Assembly: GCA_938004075.1 (NCBI GenBank)
Contig: CALKWP010000028.1
Span: forward strand, 1 to 8,149
Reading direction: 5' to 3'
From: an uncultured Methanomassiliicoccales archaeon
GTDB lineage: Archaea > Thermoplasmatota > Thermoplasmata > SG8-5
DNA length: 8,149 nt
Part shown: positions 1 to 7,010 of the stretch, piece by piece
How the letters are laid out: every line of letters begins with the position of its first letter
Numbering within the stretch: position 1 is the stretch's first letter
Made by a program: the position numbers and the translations under genes
The notes under the pieces: model-generated
Database searches by the model: none
Told to the model about the DNA's origin: nothing
The model's input: the letters and a program-made list of their open reading frames with translations, nothing else

Positions 1-3000
1 TAGACTGTTGCCGTTATGTCCATGGTCGAATCGTGGCTTGCAACGCCGGTGAAGCCTATGTCAGCCGCATATCCGGGGACGTATGGCGCGTTGTACAGCG
101 TCACTGCCTCGGTTATGCCGGCTGAGCCTTCAATGTGGAAGTATATCTCCGCGTAGCACTCAGCATCGGTTATCGAGGTTGCCGTGAACACTGCGTGGCC
201 GGTTGCATTTGTGAGTGCCCACTCGTTGACGAGCCCGATGTCGCCCCAGGCGATTGCCGTTATGTTCTTGCCCTCGACGGGTGTTCCGTCGGTGGCCGTG
301 AACTTCACGACTATGTCAGAAGTTCCGGGGGTTGCGTTCGCGAACTGGTTGCTGTCGATTATGTAAGATGAGACGCTCTCAACGTCAAGCCTGTGCTTTG
401 CGACATTGCGGGTCCAGTTGTAGTCTGCGAATATGTCCTCGCCGTTTATGAGCGGGTTGACAAGCGTCAGCGTCTGGTCTACAAGAGTGTATTCGGTGGT
501 CAGTGTGAGAGGCGTGGCCTCCTTCTTGATCACGGCTATGTTGTTCGGCAGGTGCGCCAGGTTCCAGGGTCCCACCTCGCCGGCTACTGCCGGTCCGGCG
601 AACACTGTCTCGTTGGCGACTGCGGTGGTGTAGTTGTAGTATGCGAAAACATCATCATCTGCTGCCAGGGCTGCGACCAGGGTTATTGCACCGGTTGCGT
701 TGTCGATCGTGTAGTCCGTCATTATCTCCAACTTGGTCCAGGCGCCCACGGAGTCGTTCTTGTATATTGTGGCGGTGGCCGGGTTGTTGATAGGTGCGTT
801 TGCCAGGTTGCATGTTGTCTCGCCGCCGACGGCGTTGGTAACGACAGACTCATTGGCTACTGGGATGGTGTAGTTGTACCATACATTCACCTTGTCGCCC
901 GTGGCGAGTTTGGTGACGTAGGAAATGTTGCCGTTCACGAGGTTAATCGTGTAGTCGGTGACAGGTACCAGGTCGGTCCAGACGCCAGCGTTCCACTTCT
1001 TGACGGTCGCGTCGATTGCCGGGACGTTTGCGAGGACGTGCCAGTACCTGCTGTTCTCGACAGATGGTCCGAATACGTGCTCGCCGGTGACGACTTCGTT
1101 GAAGCCGACCGGTTCCACGGTCTTGTTGACCTTCAGCTGGTAGCCCTCGCTGATGCCTATGCCTCCATCCACGCCGAACACCACTGCGAGGTCGGCGGAG
1201 CCGTTCGCGACGCAGGTGATGTCAAAGGATGCTGTGCCGTTAGCATCTGTTGCAATGAACTCGGCGCTTGTCTCGACGAGAGTGTCATCAGATACGCCCA
1301 TCCAGACATCCATTCCACTGACCGGCGCCCATGCTGCGTTCATCAGCTTGACGTCGATGGTCGTTGTGTTGTCTGCGAACCAGTCCTGGTTGCGGATCAT
1401 GTCCAGTGAGACTGCGGTAATGTTCAGGTGGTATGTCGTCGCAGTGTATGTCGGGTTGTTCCTGATGTATATTGCAACGCTGTCCTGTGTGCCGTATGGC
1501 TTGGATGTGTTGAAGGTCGCCAGGACTGTCTGCTCGCCTGTGAAGGCGGCATCGACGGTCAGGGTGAACGTCACTTTTCCGGTGGCGTTGGTGCTCTTCA
1601 TCATCGCGTCAGCGTCTATCACGGCGCCGCCAGCGGAGAGAACCATTGACACAGGGAAGCTCGGTACGACCGTTCCGGTGATGTCCTTGAGTTCCAGCGT
1701 AATGTTGGTCTTGTTGGGGAAGTCCACAGATGCATCGTTGTCTATGACATATGCGCTGACATCGGTTATGTCAAGGTCATGCCAGTCAAAGACGCTGTTG
1801 GAGATGCCTATGATAAGGGAAGCGCTCTGTATCTCCGGAACGATGACGTTCGGCACGGATACATTGGCCTTGAACTGCTCGAACCTGTGCTGGTTCGGCA
1901 GCATAGTGGCCGGCGGAGCGTGGTATGTGAAGTTGGCTATTCCCGCTGCATTGGTGGCCGTCGCATTGCTGCTGGACCATCCGAACATCAGGTTGTTGTC
2001 CACGTAGACCATGGCGTTGGGTATCGGCATGCCCATCTCGTTTTTGACGGTGGCCGTTACCACGGTGGTTGCTCCCGGAGCAATCACGCCGTCGTTGGTG
2101 GAGAGCGTCAGCTGGGCTATGTGGTTGGTGAATTTCACTTCAACCAATTTGTCCACGTTTATCCAGGCGCCGCTCTTTGAGATGTTCGCATCCACGGTGA
2201 AGTTGTTGATCCTCTGGTATGGCACGGTTATGGTGAATTCCGCAACTCCGGTCGAATCTGTGGTCGCTGTTATCTCCTGGTCAAAGCTGGTAACGATGTT
2301 TACAGTCGCGCCGGAGCATGGCTGTGCGATTGTCGCGCCTTCCAGCAGCTCGGTTGCAATGACTGTACCGGTTATCGTCTGACCTGCGCCTGCCATGGAT
2401 GGCAGGTTGATTTTTGCGTTTAATGTCACAGCACCGCCGGAACCTCCGTCGCCGCCATCATCTCCGCCATCCGTTGGCGGGGCCAGGTTGAATATCGAGA
2501 ATCCGTTGTATATGGTTCCGAAAGCCGGGATCCAGCCTGTCCAGATGTCCTTCCTGTAGGCCTCGATGTTGGTCCTGTAGTAAAGCGTGTCGTAGACGAC
2601 GTCCATCATTGTGGCGCCGCAGATGTCCTTTATAAGTTGGGCCCTCTCGGCGGTGTCCATGGTGATGGCCATCTCGTCAATCATTGCATCAACGGTGGTG
2701 TTCTGGTAGCCGGCTGCGTTTGAGCCGGATGGGTTAACAGCCACATTTGATTCTGAGTGGAAGAAGTCCTTCATGTATGACTCGGGGAAGGAGCCGACAG
2801 TCCATCCGAGGATGTACATGTCGAAGTCCAGCGAGACATATGCCGCGCTAACGATTGTGTCAAAGCTTGTCGGGACTGCCGCGATGTTCAGGCCGATTGA
2901 TTTCAGGTTCTTCTCAATCATGATGCCGGAGTCTGCCCTTATCGGGTCGTAGTCCTTCGGGGGCGTCAGTATGTTGAACTTAATCGGGGAGCCGTCAGGC

Positions 3001-4262
3001 ATGTCCCTCCAGCCGTCGCCGTCCTTGTCGGTGTATCCATTGGCGTTGAGCAATGCCTTTGCGGCGTCCAGGTTTCCGCCCTGGATCCAGGCCGGTACCG
3101 TGTCGTTAACGTAGAAGGTGTTGGTGACAGACATTGGGACCGAGCCCTTGATTCCGTAGCCGCCCATCAGCCTGTCAACGATGTACTGCTTGTCGACGCA
3201 GTAAGCTATGGCCCGCCTGAAATTCTTGTCAGCGATGCCTGCTTTTCTCAGGTTGAAGGACATGTAGAACAGGCCCTGGTCCTTGTTGGTCTCAATGCCG
3301 ATGTTGGGGTCGGTTTTGAGCTGGTTGTAGTAACCGGGTGTCAAGCTCCAAGGCAGGTGGTGAACCTCGCCATTCTGCAGAGCCAGTATTGCCACGTCGA
3401 GCTGAGTGTATATCTTGAACCTCATCTCTTTAACGTACTTGGGGTAGTTGGGGTATTCCTTTCCAGCCCAGCTGGTGGTCATGTTCTTGCCCCAGTAGTT
3501 CGTGTATGGCTTTATTACGGAGCCCTGCTCCTTGACCCAGGAATCCAGGTACATTGGCCCGGTTCCGATGGTGGCATCCTTCTGGGCTGCCTGGGAACCA
3601 TAGCCGTAATCCCATGTCGTCTCCAGGGTGGTGTTGTAACCGGTGAAGGAACTCATGGCTTCGGTGTGGTTCTGCCAGATGTGCCAGGGGCATACCGGAA
3701 CTGCCATTGTCAGGTACCAGAACATTGCGTATGGCTGTGACAGGTAGAAGGAAACGGCATATGTGCCGTTGGCCTGAACACCTATTCTTGTCCCGTCGGC
3801 GGTTCCATCGTATTTGGTGAATGTCGCATCATCCCAGTACAGTGCGTCCAGCACCTGGGTCTGGAAAAGTCCCCAGGCCAGGGTCTGGTAGGAGAACACA
3901 ACGTCCTTCGAGGTCATTGGCTTTCCGTCTGTAAATGTGACGTTCTGCCTCAACTTGACATTGATGTTCATTCCGCCGTTTGTGATGGTGGCATCAACCG
4001 TTCCGTCTGCCTTCTCCGCTGCAAGCACCGGGTAGAGCTCGAAATCGGGGTTGTAGGCCATGAGGCCCTCAAAGTTCCAACCGATCTGGTTGCTCTTCCA
4101 GACATCGTTCGTGTCAGGGTCCCAGGGGTTCATGCTTTTCATGTCGCTCTGGAGCGCTATAACGAGCGTGTCGTTCGCTGTCTGTGCTGTCGCGAAGAGG
4201 GGCATGGCGGACACTATCATTATTCCGACCATTAGTGCGCACAAAATTTTTGTAGCTTTCAT
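1..4262 (-). CDS. Secreted family-5 ABC transporter substrate-binding protein with giant Ig-like C-terminal extension (3' end outside window)
   Basis: At least 1420 codons with no stop; start and left edge are in the same frame. Residues 1-26 form a signal peptide (Lys-rich start, hydrophobic core, likely cleavage near ATA/Q) without a lipobox. Residues about 27-593 match family-5 extracellular solute-binding proteins, which capture oligopeptides or similar ligands outside the membrane for an ABC importer: the motif FTDGKPMTSKDVVFSY lies at 110-125 and FRRAIAYCVDK at 348-358. A Gly/Asp linker (594-610) leads into beta-rich modules with the Big-1/invasin-like signature T(D/N)..G.A.F near residues 671, 772, 895, 1004 and 1355, interrupted by three tandem repeats at 1051-1285. 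NxS/T sequons are frequent. No permease or ATPase genes are seen beside it. The start is chosen for the signal peptide and a strong Shine-Dalgarno. The SBP call is firm; ligand and the role of the extension (stalk, S-layer attachment, adhesion) are unknown. The C-terminus, possibly with a membrane anchor, lies outside the window. Confidence 0.9.
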   Translation of the reverse strand, partial: MKATKILCALMVGIMIVSAMPLFATAQTANDTLVIALQSDMKSMNPWDPDTNDVWKSNQIGWNFEGLMAYNPDFELYPVLAAEKADGTVDATITNGGMNINVKLRQNVTFTDGKPMTSKDVVFSYQTLAWGLFQTQVLDALYWDDATFTKYDGTADGTRIGVQANGTYAVSFYLSQPYAMFWYLTMAVPVCPWHIWQNHTEAMSSFTGYNTTLETTWDYGYGSQAAQKDATIGTGPMYLDSWVKEQGSVIKPYTNYWGKNMTTSWAGKEYPNYPKYVKEMRFKIYTQLDVAILALQNGEVHHLPWSLTPGYYNQLKTDPNIGIETNKDQGLFYMSFNLRKAGIADKNFRRAIAYCVDKQYIVDRLMGGYGIKGSVPMSVTNTFYVNDTVPAWIQGGNLDAAKALLNANGYTDKDGDGWRDMPDGSPIKFNILTPPKDYDPIRADSGIMIEKNLKSIGLNIAAVPTSFDTIVSAAYVSLDFDMYILGWTVGSFPESYMKDFFHSESNVAVNPSGSNAAGYQNTTVDAMIDEMAITMDTAERAQLIKDICGATMMDVVYDTLYYRTNIEAYRKDIWTGWIPAFGTIYNGFSIFNLAPPTDGGDDGGDGGSGGAVTLNAKINLPSMAGAGQTITGTVIATELLEGATIAQPCSGATVNIVTSFDQEITATTDSTGVAEFTITVPYQRINNFTVDANISKSGAWINVDKLVEVKFTNHIAQLTLSTNDGVIAPGATTVVTATVKNEMGMPIPNAMVYVDNNLMFGWSSSNATATNAAGIANFTYHAPPATMLPNQHRFEQFKANVSVPNVIVPEIQSASLIIGISNSVFDWHDLDITDVSAYVIDNDASVDFPNKTNITLELKDITGTVVPSFPVSMVLSAGGAVIDADAMMKSTNATGKVTFTLTVDAAFTGEQTVLATFNTSKPYGTQDSVAIYIRNNPTYTATTYHLNITAVSLDMIRNQDWFADNTTTIDVKLMNAAWAPVSGMDVWMGVSDDTLVETSAEFIATDANGTASFDITCVANGSADLAVVFGVDGGIGISEGYQLKVNKTVEPVGFNEVVTGEHVFGPSVENSRYWHVLANVPAIDATVKKWNAGVWTDLVPVTDYTINLVNGNISYVTKLATGDKVNVWYNYTIPVANESVVTNAVGGETTCNLANAPINNPATATIYKNDSVGAWTKLEIMTDYTIDNATGAITLVAALAADDDVFAYYNYTTAVANETVFAGPAVAGEVGPWNLAHLPNNIAVIKKEATPLTLTTEYTLVDQTLTLVNPLINGEDIFADYNWTRNVAKHRLDVESVSSYIIDSNQFANATPGTSDIVVKFTATDGTPVEGKNITAIAWGDIGLVNEWALTNATGHAVFTATSITDAECYAEIYFHIEGSAGITEAVTLYNAPYVPGYAADIGFTGVASHDSTMDITATV
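408..1112 (-). repeat. Three tandem protein repeats of 83, 80 and 72 residues inside the substrate-binding protein
   Basis: Repeat units in coding order lie at 1112-864 (residues 1051-1133), 863-624 (1134-1213) and 623-408 (1214-1285). Each opens with a motif like PVANESVV (PVGFNEVV, PVANESVV, AVANETVF). The centre carries T.YT followed in the first two copies by a Asn-Gly or Thr-Gly turn, and each ends with a D.(V/I)....YN(Y/W)T segment (WYNYTI, YYNYTT, DYNWTR). The copies are clearly related in protein but diverged in DNA, so this is old duplication rather than recent slippage. The pattern suggests a small beta-sandwich module. I do not recognise a named family with certainty. Confidence 0.75.
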
Positions 4263-4268
4263 ATTTTT

Positions 4269-4277
4269 CCTCTCCTC
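4269..4277 (-). promoter_or_regulatory. Shine-Dalgarno site of the substrate-binding protein gene
   Basis: Read on the minus strand the site is GAGGAGAGG, ending 6 nt before the ATG at 4262. It supports this ATG as the start, in agreement with the signal peptide that begins there. Confidence 0.7.
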
Positions 4278-4360
4278 ATTCACTTTCTTTCCGAATTCAC
4301 TCAGGAAAGATATCCTCATCTTTTCCCTTTTTGGATTTATCGATGAAATATTTGCTCTCG

Positions 4361-4372
4361 TATATATATTTA
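4361..4372 (-). promoter_or_regulatory. Putative archaeal TATA box for the substrate-binding protein gene
   Basis: On the minus strand the site reads TAAATATATATA, a TATA-box-like tract about 100 nt upstream of the start codon. Archaeal transcription normally starts about 25 nt downstream of the box, which would give a 5' leader of roughly 70 nt. A second AT-rich candidate (TAATATATAAT on the minus strand, about 4385-4395) lies a little further upstream, so the exact box is uncertain. Confidence 0.5.
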
Positions 4373-4462
4373 CCTATGATAAGATTATATATTATGATTA
4401 GTACGGGCTTTTTTGACGCTGCAATCCTCAATCGCTCATGATTTTTCTACTTCCGTAAAAGG

Positions 4463-4470
4463 TATATATA
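4463..4470 (+). promoter_or_regulatory. Putative archaeal TATA box for the KaiC-like ATPase gene
   Basis: TATATATA preceded by the purine-rich stretch GTAAAAGG, which could serve as a TFB-recognition element. The predicted transcript start, about 25 nt downstream, is near 4490-4496, leaving a leader of about 40-45 nt before the ATG at 4536. This box and the opposing one at 4361-4372 are about 90 bp apart, which fits separate divergent promoters. Confidence 0.55.
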
Positions 4471-4535
4471 ACAGTTCTATATCACTTGAAATGCAATAAA
4501 TCATCAACAGCAATGCGGAAAGGACTGGGATTTAT

Positions 4536-5282
4536 ATGACTGGAGAAGAAAATGCAAATGCTCCCGCGCAGGGAGCTGTGGACTCAAGGATTCCGACCCA
4601 CATCATCGGATTGGACGAGATACTTGAGGGAGGAGTGCCGAAGAACTACATAGTGTTGCTTTGCGGCCATGCAGGTACGATGAAATCTACTGTGGGCTAC
4701 AGCATCATCTACAACGGTTGCAAGAAGAATGGGTTGAGATCCATCTACCTGACGCTTGAGCAGAGCAAGCAGAGCATACTCGAGCATGTCGAGAAGCTTG
4801 GCCTGCCTTCAAGAGGCCTGGATGACCTGGTCATCGTGGATCTCGCAAGGGTCAGGAAGGACATCACTGTGGATAAGACCAAGCCCCAGAACGTTGATTG
4901 GCTCAAGTCAATCATCGGCGTCCTGAGGAACTACAAGGAGAAGTTCGGCTGCGAAGCCCTTGTCCTTGACTCTCTGGCTGCAGTCTACGCGCTCACCACA
5001 TTCAAGAACCCCCGCGGGGAGTTGTTCCAATTCTTCGAACAGATACGCGACCTTGGCGTCACCACATTCCTGATATCTGAAATGCCAACGGACCGCCAGG
5101 TGTACGGCCTTTACGGAATAGAAGACTTCCTCTCTGACGGTATCATCCACCTCAAGGTGGAGCAGACTGACAGGGGCGCAAACCTGTACCTGGGCGTTGT
5201 CAAGATGAGAAAGACACACCACACCAGGCAGTTCATGCCGTTGATATTCGAGAACGGCAAGTTCGAAGTCATAAGCCAGTGA
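4536..5282 (+). CDS. RAD55/KaiC-like RecA-superfamily ATPase
   Basis: A 248-residue single-domain ATPase, about the usual size for archaeal stand-alone KaiC-like proteins. The entry motif THIIGLDEILEGGVPKN (21-37) is the classic KaiC/RadA start. Walker A is GHAGTMKST (44-52, Lys50), with Met where Gly usually sits. E75 in YLTLEQS (71-77) aligns with the catalytic Glu region of KaiC. Walker B is ALVLDS (141-146, Asp145). The end, VKMRKTHHTRQF (222-233) plus FENGKFEV, resembles the KaiC C-terminal KMR...H segment involved in subunit contact. It is cytoplasmic and probably forms hexameric or filamentous assemblies, as is usual in the family. The ATG has a modest upstream purine tract (GGAAAGGA, 4517-4524) and a TATA box. 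The next gene follows after 43 nt and is probably co-transcribed. Family assignment is firm; the process served (signalling, recombination, motility regulation) cannot be read from the sequence. Confidence 0.9.
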   Translation: MTGEENANAPAQGAVDSRIPTHIIGLDEILEGGVPKNYIVLLCGHAGTMKSTVGYSIIYNGCKKNGLRSIYLTLEQSKQSILEHVEKLGLPSRGLDDLVIVDLARVRKDITVDKTKPQNVDWLKSIIGVLRNYKEKFGCEALVLDSLAAVYALTTFKNPRGELFQFFEQIRDLGVTTFLISEMPTDRQVYGLYGIEDFLSDGIIHLKVEQTDRGANLYLGVVKMRKTHHTRQFMPLIFENGKFEVISQ

Positions 5283-5312
5283 GCGTTTTTCAGCGCTTGC
5301 CCAAAGTGAATT

Positions 5313-5318
5313 AGGAGG
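5313..5318 (+). promoter_or_regulatory. Strong Shine-Dalgarno site of the coiled-coil protein gene
   Basis: AGGAGG lies 7 nt before the ATG at 5326. It fixes this start and implies translation of an internal cistron in a transcript shared with the upstream ATPase gene. Confidence 0.8.
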
Positions 5319-5325
5319 ATTAGGG

Positions 5326-6474
5326 ATGGCCAAAAAGAAAGGCGGCAAGAAGAAGAGGCAGAATGAGGCCCAGATAACGCAGGGCGAACAACCGGAGCAA
5401 ACCCAGTTGCAGACAGAGCCAGTCACTCCGGAACCTGTGAGCGAGCCTGCAGCCGCCCTCGAAGAGGAGAGAAAGGAGCCGGCCCTGACAGACGCGGTCT
5501 CGGAAGTCCTGGGCGACCAGAAGCCCGACAAGAAGGAAAAGAAATTCAACAAGAAATTCAAATCCCAGCTTGCGAAATTCTCCGCGGATGGGTATGACGT
5601 GTCATCCATCGAGGCTATGATGGAAACCGCAACCTCTGATGAACTGAAAGCCGCACTGAAGACATTTGAAAATGGCATCGAGAAAGTTAAAAGCCTGACT
5701 GAGTCAATCCAGTCCATCGACCCCGCAGGCATCGAGAAGGAACTCGATGAATTGAAAAAACTTCTTTCCGACCCGATGAAGCATGAGCAAGCTTCCGAAT
5801 TGCTGGAGAAAATCAACATCGCACGCAGATCTGGGGAGATAATGTCCGCCCTGAACAAGATGGTGCTGCCATCCATGAAATCCCGGGTGGAGGCGCTAAA
5901 AGTGATGTTGCAAGAGGCCAAGGACCTCACTGCTGTCGAAGCCGAATTCTCAACTCTCAAGAAGGATTACAAGGAAGCGTATGCCGAGGAAGGCGTCAAA
6001 GCCCAGGTTGTGATGACTCAACAGGAGCCAGCCCAGCCAGAGCAGAAAGCCCGTGTGCCGATGGTGGTCAAGGACATTTTCCTGCTTTACAGGGATGGCA
6101 AGTTCATTTCCCATCACACCAACCGCGTGATATCGAAGGAGCAGCAGAAGGATCTCTTCGCTGACCTCAAGACAGGCCGTGATTTCCTCCGCTCCCCGAA
6201 ATACGTCCCCCAGAAGCTGAATGTAATTCCAGGCCAGAATCGCAATATCCTGGTTCAGAGCGGAAGGTTCACGGTCGTTATCGTGATTGCAGAGGGTTCG
6301 GTTCACAGGCTGAGCGAGAACATCACAACGAAAGTCATCACCTTGATGGAGAAAGAGGACCTCCTGCAACTCAAGGACTGGAAGGGCGATGTTTCCCTTT
6401 TGAAGAGCAGCGGAAAGTACATGCAGGCGCTTCTGTTCGCTTTCATGAAGCTGTCCAATCAGGCTAAACAGTGA
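5326..6474 (+). CDS. Helical protein with C-terminal putative roadblock/longin-like domain, function unknown
   Basis: A 382-residue soluble protein with no signal peptide or membrane segment. Residues 1-12 are very Lys-rich (MAKKKGGKKKRQ), and 13-60 are a Gln/Glu/Pro-rich, probably disordered linker. Residues 70-225 are highly charged and helical, with likely coiled coil. They include a segment (FSADGYDVSSIEAMM, 85-99) of the GYDVS..E type that, from memory, recurs in helical parts of archaeal sensor-like proteins. After a second linker (231-243), residues 246-375 form an alpha/beta domain. It starts with DIFLLYRDGKFISHHTNR (250-267), then a helix, then a beta hairpin around ILVQSGRFTVVIVIAEG (308-324). 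That order recalls roadblock/longin/profilin-like sensor domains, but this is my inference and no named family is certain. The neighbour 43 nt upstream is a KaiC-like ATPase; the pair may act together, for instance with this protein as its regulator or scaffold. Confidence 0.7.
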   Translation: MAKKKGGKKKRQNEAQITQGEQPEQTQLQTEPVTPEPVSEPAAALEEERKEPALTDAVSEVLGDQKPDKKEKKFNKKFKSQLAKFSADGYDVSSIEAMMETATSDELKAALKTFENGIEKVKSLTESIQSIDPAGIEKELDELKKLLSDPMKHEQASELLEKINIARRSGEIMSALNKMVLPSMKSRVEALKVMLQEAKDLTAVEAEFSTLKKDYKEAYAEEGVKAQVVMTQQEPAQPEQKARVPMVVKDIFLLYRDGKFISHHTNRVISKEQQKDLFADLKTGRDFLRSPKYVPQKLNVIPGQNRNILVQSGRFTVVIVIAEGSVHRLSENITTKVITLMEKEDLLQLKDWKGDVSLLKSSGKYMQALLFAFMKLSNQAKQ

Positions 6475-6492
6475 GAACCTGTTCCCCCGATA

Positions 6493-6520
6493 AACATTAT
6501 ACCTCAGAGATGATATACTG
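6493..6520 (+). promoter_or_regulatory. Weak promoter candidate ahead of the membrane-protein pair
   Basis: The 66-nt gap after 6474 contains two AT-rich TATA-like stretches, AACATTATA (6493-6501) and TGATATACTG (6511-6520). The first would place a transcript start near 6525, just ahead of the ATG at 6541. Neither matches a TATA box strongly, so read-through from the upstream genes is equally possible. Confidence 0.25.
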
Positions 6521-6540
6521 TATTAGTTGACGGGTGTCAA

Positions 6541-7005
6541 ATGAAGGTTCGAAGTCTCAAGCAAGCTCTGCACTGGCTTTTCCTTGTCGTTGGATTATTT
6601 TCAATCGTAGCCATGGCCTTCTCGGTCAACACGTACCTCAATTACGCCAGGGAAGGGTACGGCCTGGACATCTCTGTCACCGATGCCTGGTTGAACAATG
6701 GCAAACTGGTGCTGAGGTTGCGTGTGGAGAACCCCGGGGGTCTCGATATCTATCTTGGCGGTTCCGGCATTGTTGGAAATTTGACGCTGGCCGAGACATA
6801 CCACATTTCATTGCAGGAGTTGAAGATACGCGCTGGAAACACAACCACCGTGATAATTTCAACTGAAATATCCGCTGGTGAATTCGACAGCATCCTGCTC
6901 ACAGGGCAAACAGACATGGTCCTGAATCTCAAGGTCACGGTACCCGAGAGAGACCTAACTACCGGCATCCGAGTCGAGGAGAAAAACCTGGAGATGAGAG
7001 CATAG
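6541..7005 (+). CDS. Single-pass membrane protein with LEA14/WHy-like beta domain
   Basis: A 154-residue protein with a basic N-terminus (MKVRSLKQ) and one hydrophobic helix at about 10-34. A beta-rich domain (about 42-150) should then lie outside the membrane. Residues 43-70 (DISVTDAWLNNGKLVLRLRVENPGGLDIYL) have the alternating pattern followed by a VENPG turn typical of LEA14/WHy-type domains, in which a strand runs into an N-P turn. That similarity is by eye and moderate. Sequons occur at NLT (80-82) and NTT (100-102), fitting an extracellular side. Its ATG has a short GGGTGT sequence 3 nt upstream (6532-6537) that can pair partly with the archaeal 16S tail. The downstream membrane gene begins 5 nt after its stop, so the two are probably translated from one transcript and may interact. 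Function unknown. Confidence 0.65.
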   Translation: MKVRSLKQALHWLFLVVGLFSIVAMAFSVNTYLNYAREGYGLDISVTDAWLNNGKLVLRLRVENPGGLDIYLGGSGIVGNLTLAETYHISLQELKIRAGNTTTVIISTEISAGEFDSILLTGQTDMVLNLKVTVPERDLTTGIRVEEKNLEMRA

Positions 7006-7010
7006 ACCCG

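Noticed and set aside
135..2382. Numerous plus-strand open frames of 60-338 codons opposite the left-hand gene, the longest at 393-1409
   Set aside because: They overlap one another and the continuous minus-strand frame, which has a signal peptide, recognised domains and repeats. Their translations are low-complexity mixtures rich in Cys, Val and Arg with no family motif.
3357..4401. Plus-strand frames at 3357-3740 and 4060-4401
   Set aside because: Both are antisense to the substrate-binding domain and its signal peptide; the second runs into the divergent promoter region and encodes only reverse-complement shadow sequence.
4513..4539. Eight-codon leader frame (MRKGLGFI) whose stop overlaps the ATPase start
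   Set aside because: It is very short, with no ribosome site and no repeated codon theme to suggest attenuation; chance is the simplest explanation.
5282..5297. Possible small hairpin (AGCG ... CGCT) after the ATPase stop
   Set aside because: A 4-bp stem is too weak to call a terminator, and the next gene with a strong Shine-Dalgarno follows at once.
4908..5960. 350-codon minus-strand frame
   Set aside because: It spans the antisense of two well-supported plus-strand genes and their gap. Its Ser/Phe-rich translation is the shadow expected opposite Lys/Glu-rich helical coding sequence.
5950..6369. 139-codon minus-strand frame
   Set aside because: It is antisense to the C-terminal domain of the coiled-coil protein, with no ribosome site and no recognisable domain.
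6534..6866. 110-codon plus-strand frame overlapping the LEA14-like gene
   Set aside because: It lies in another frame of the same region; the 6541 frame has a clear membrane helix and domain pattern and couples to the next gene.
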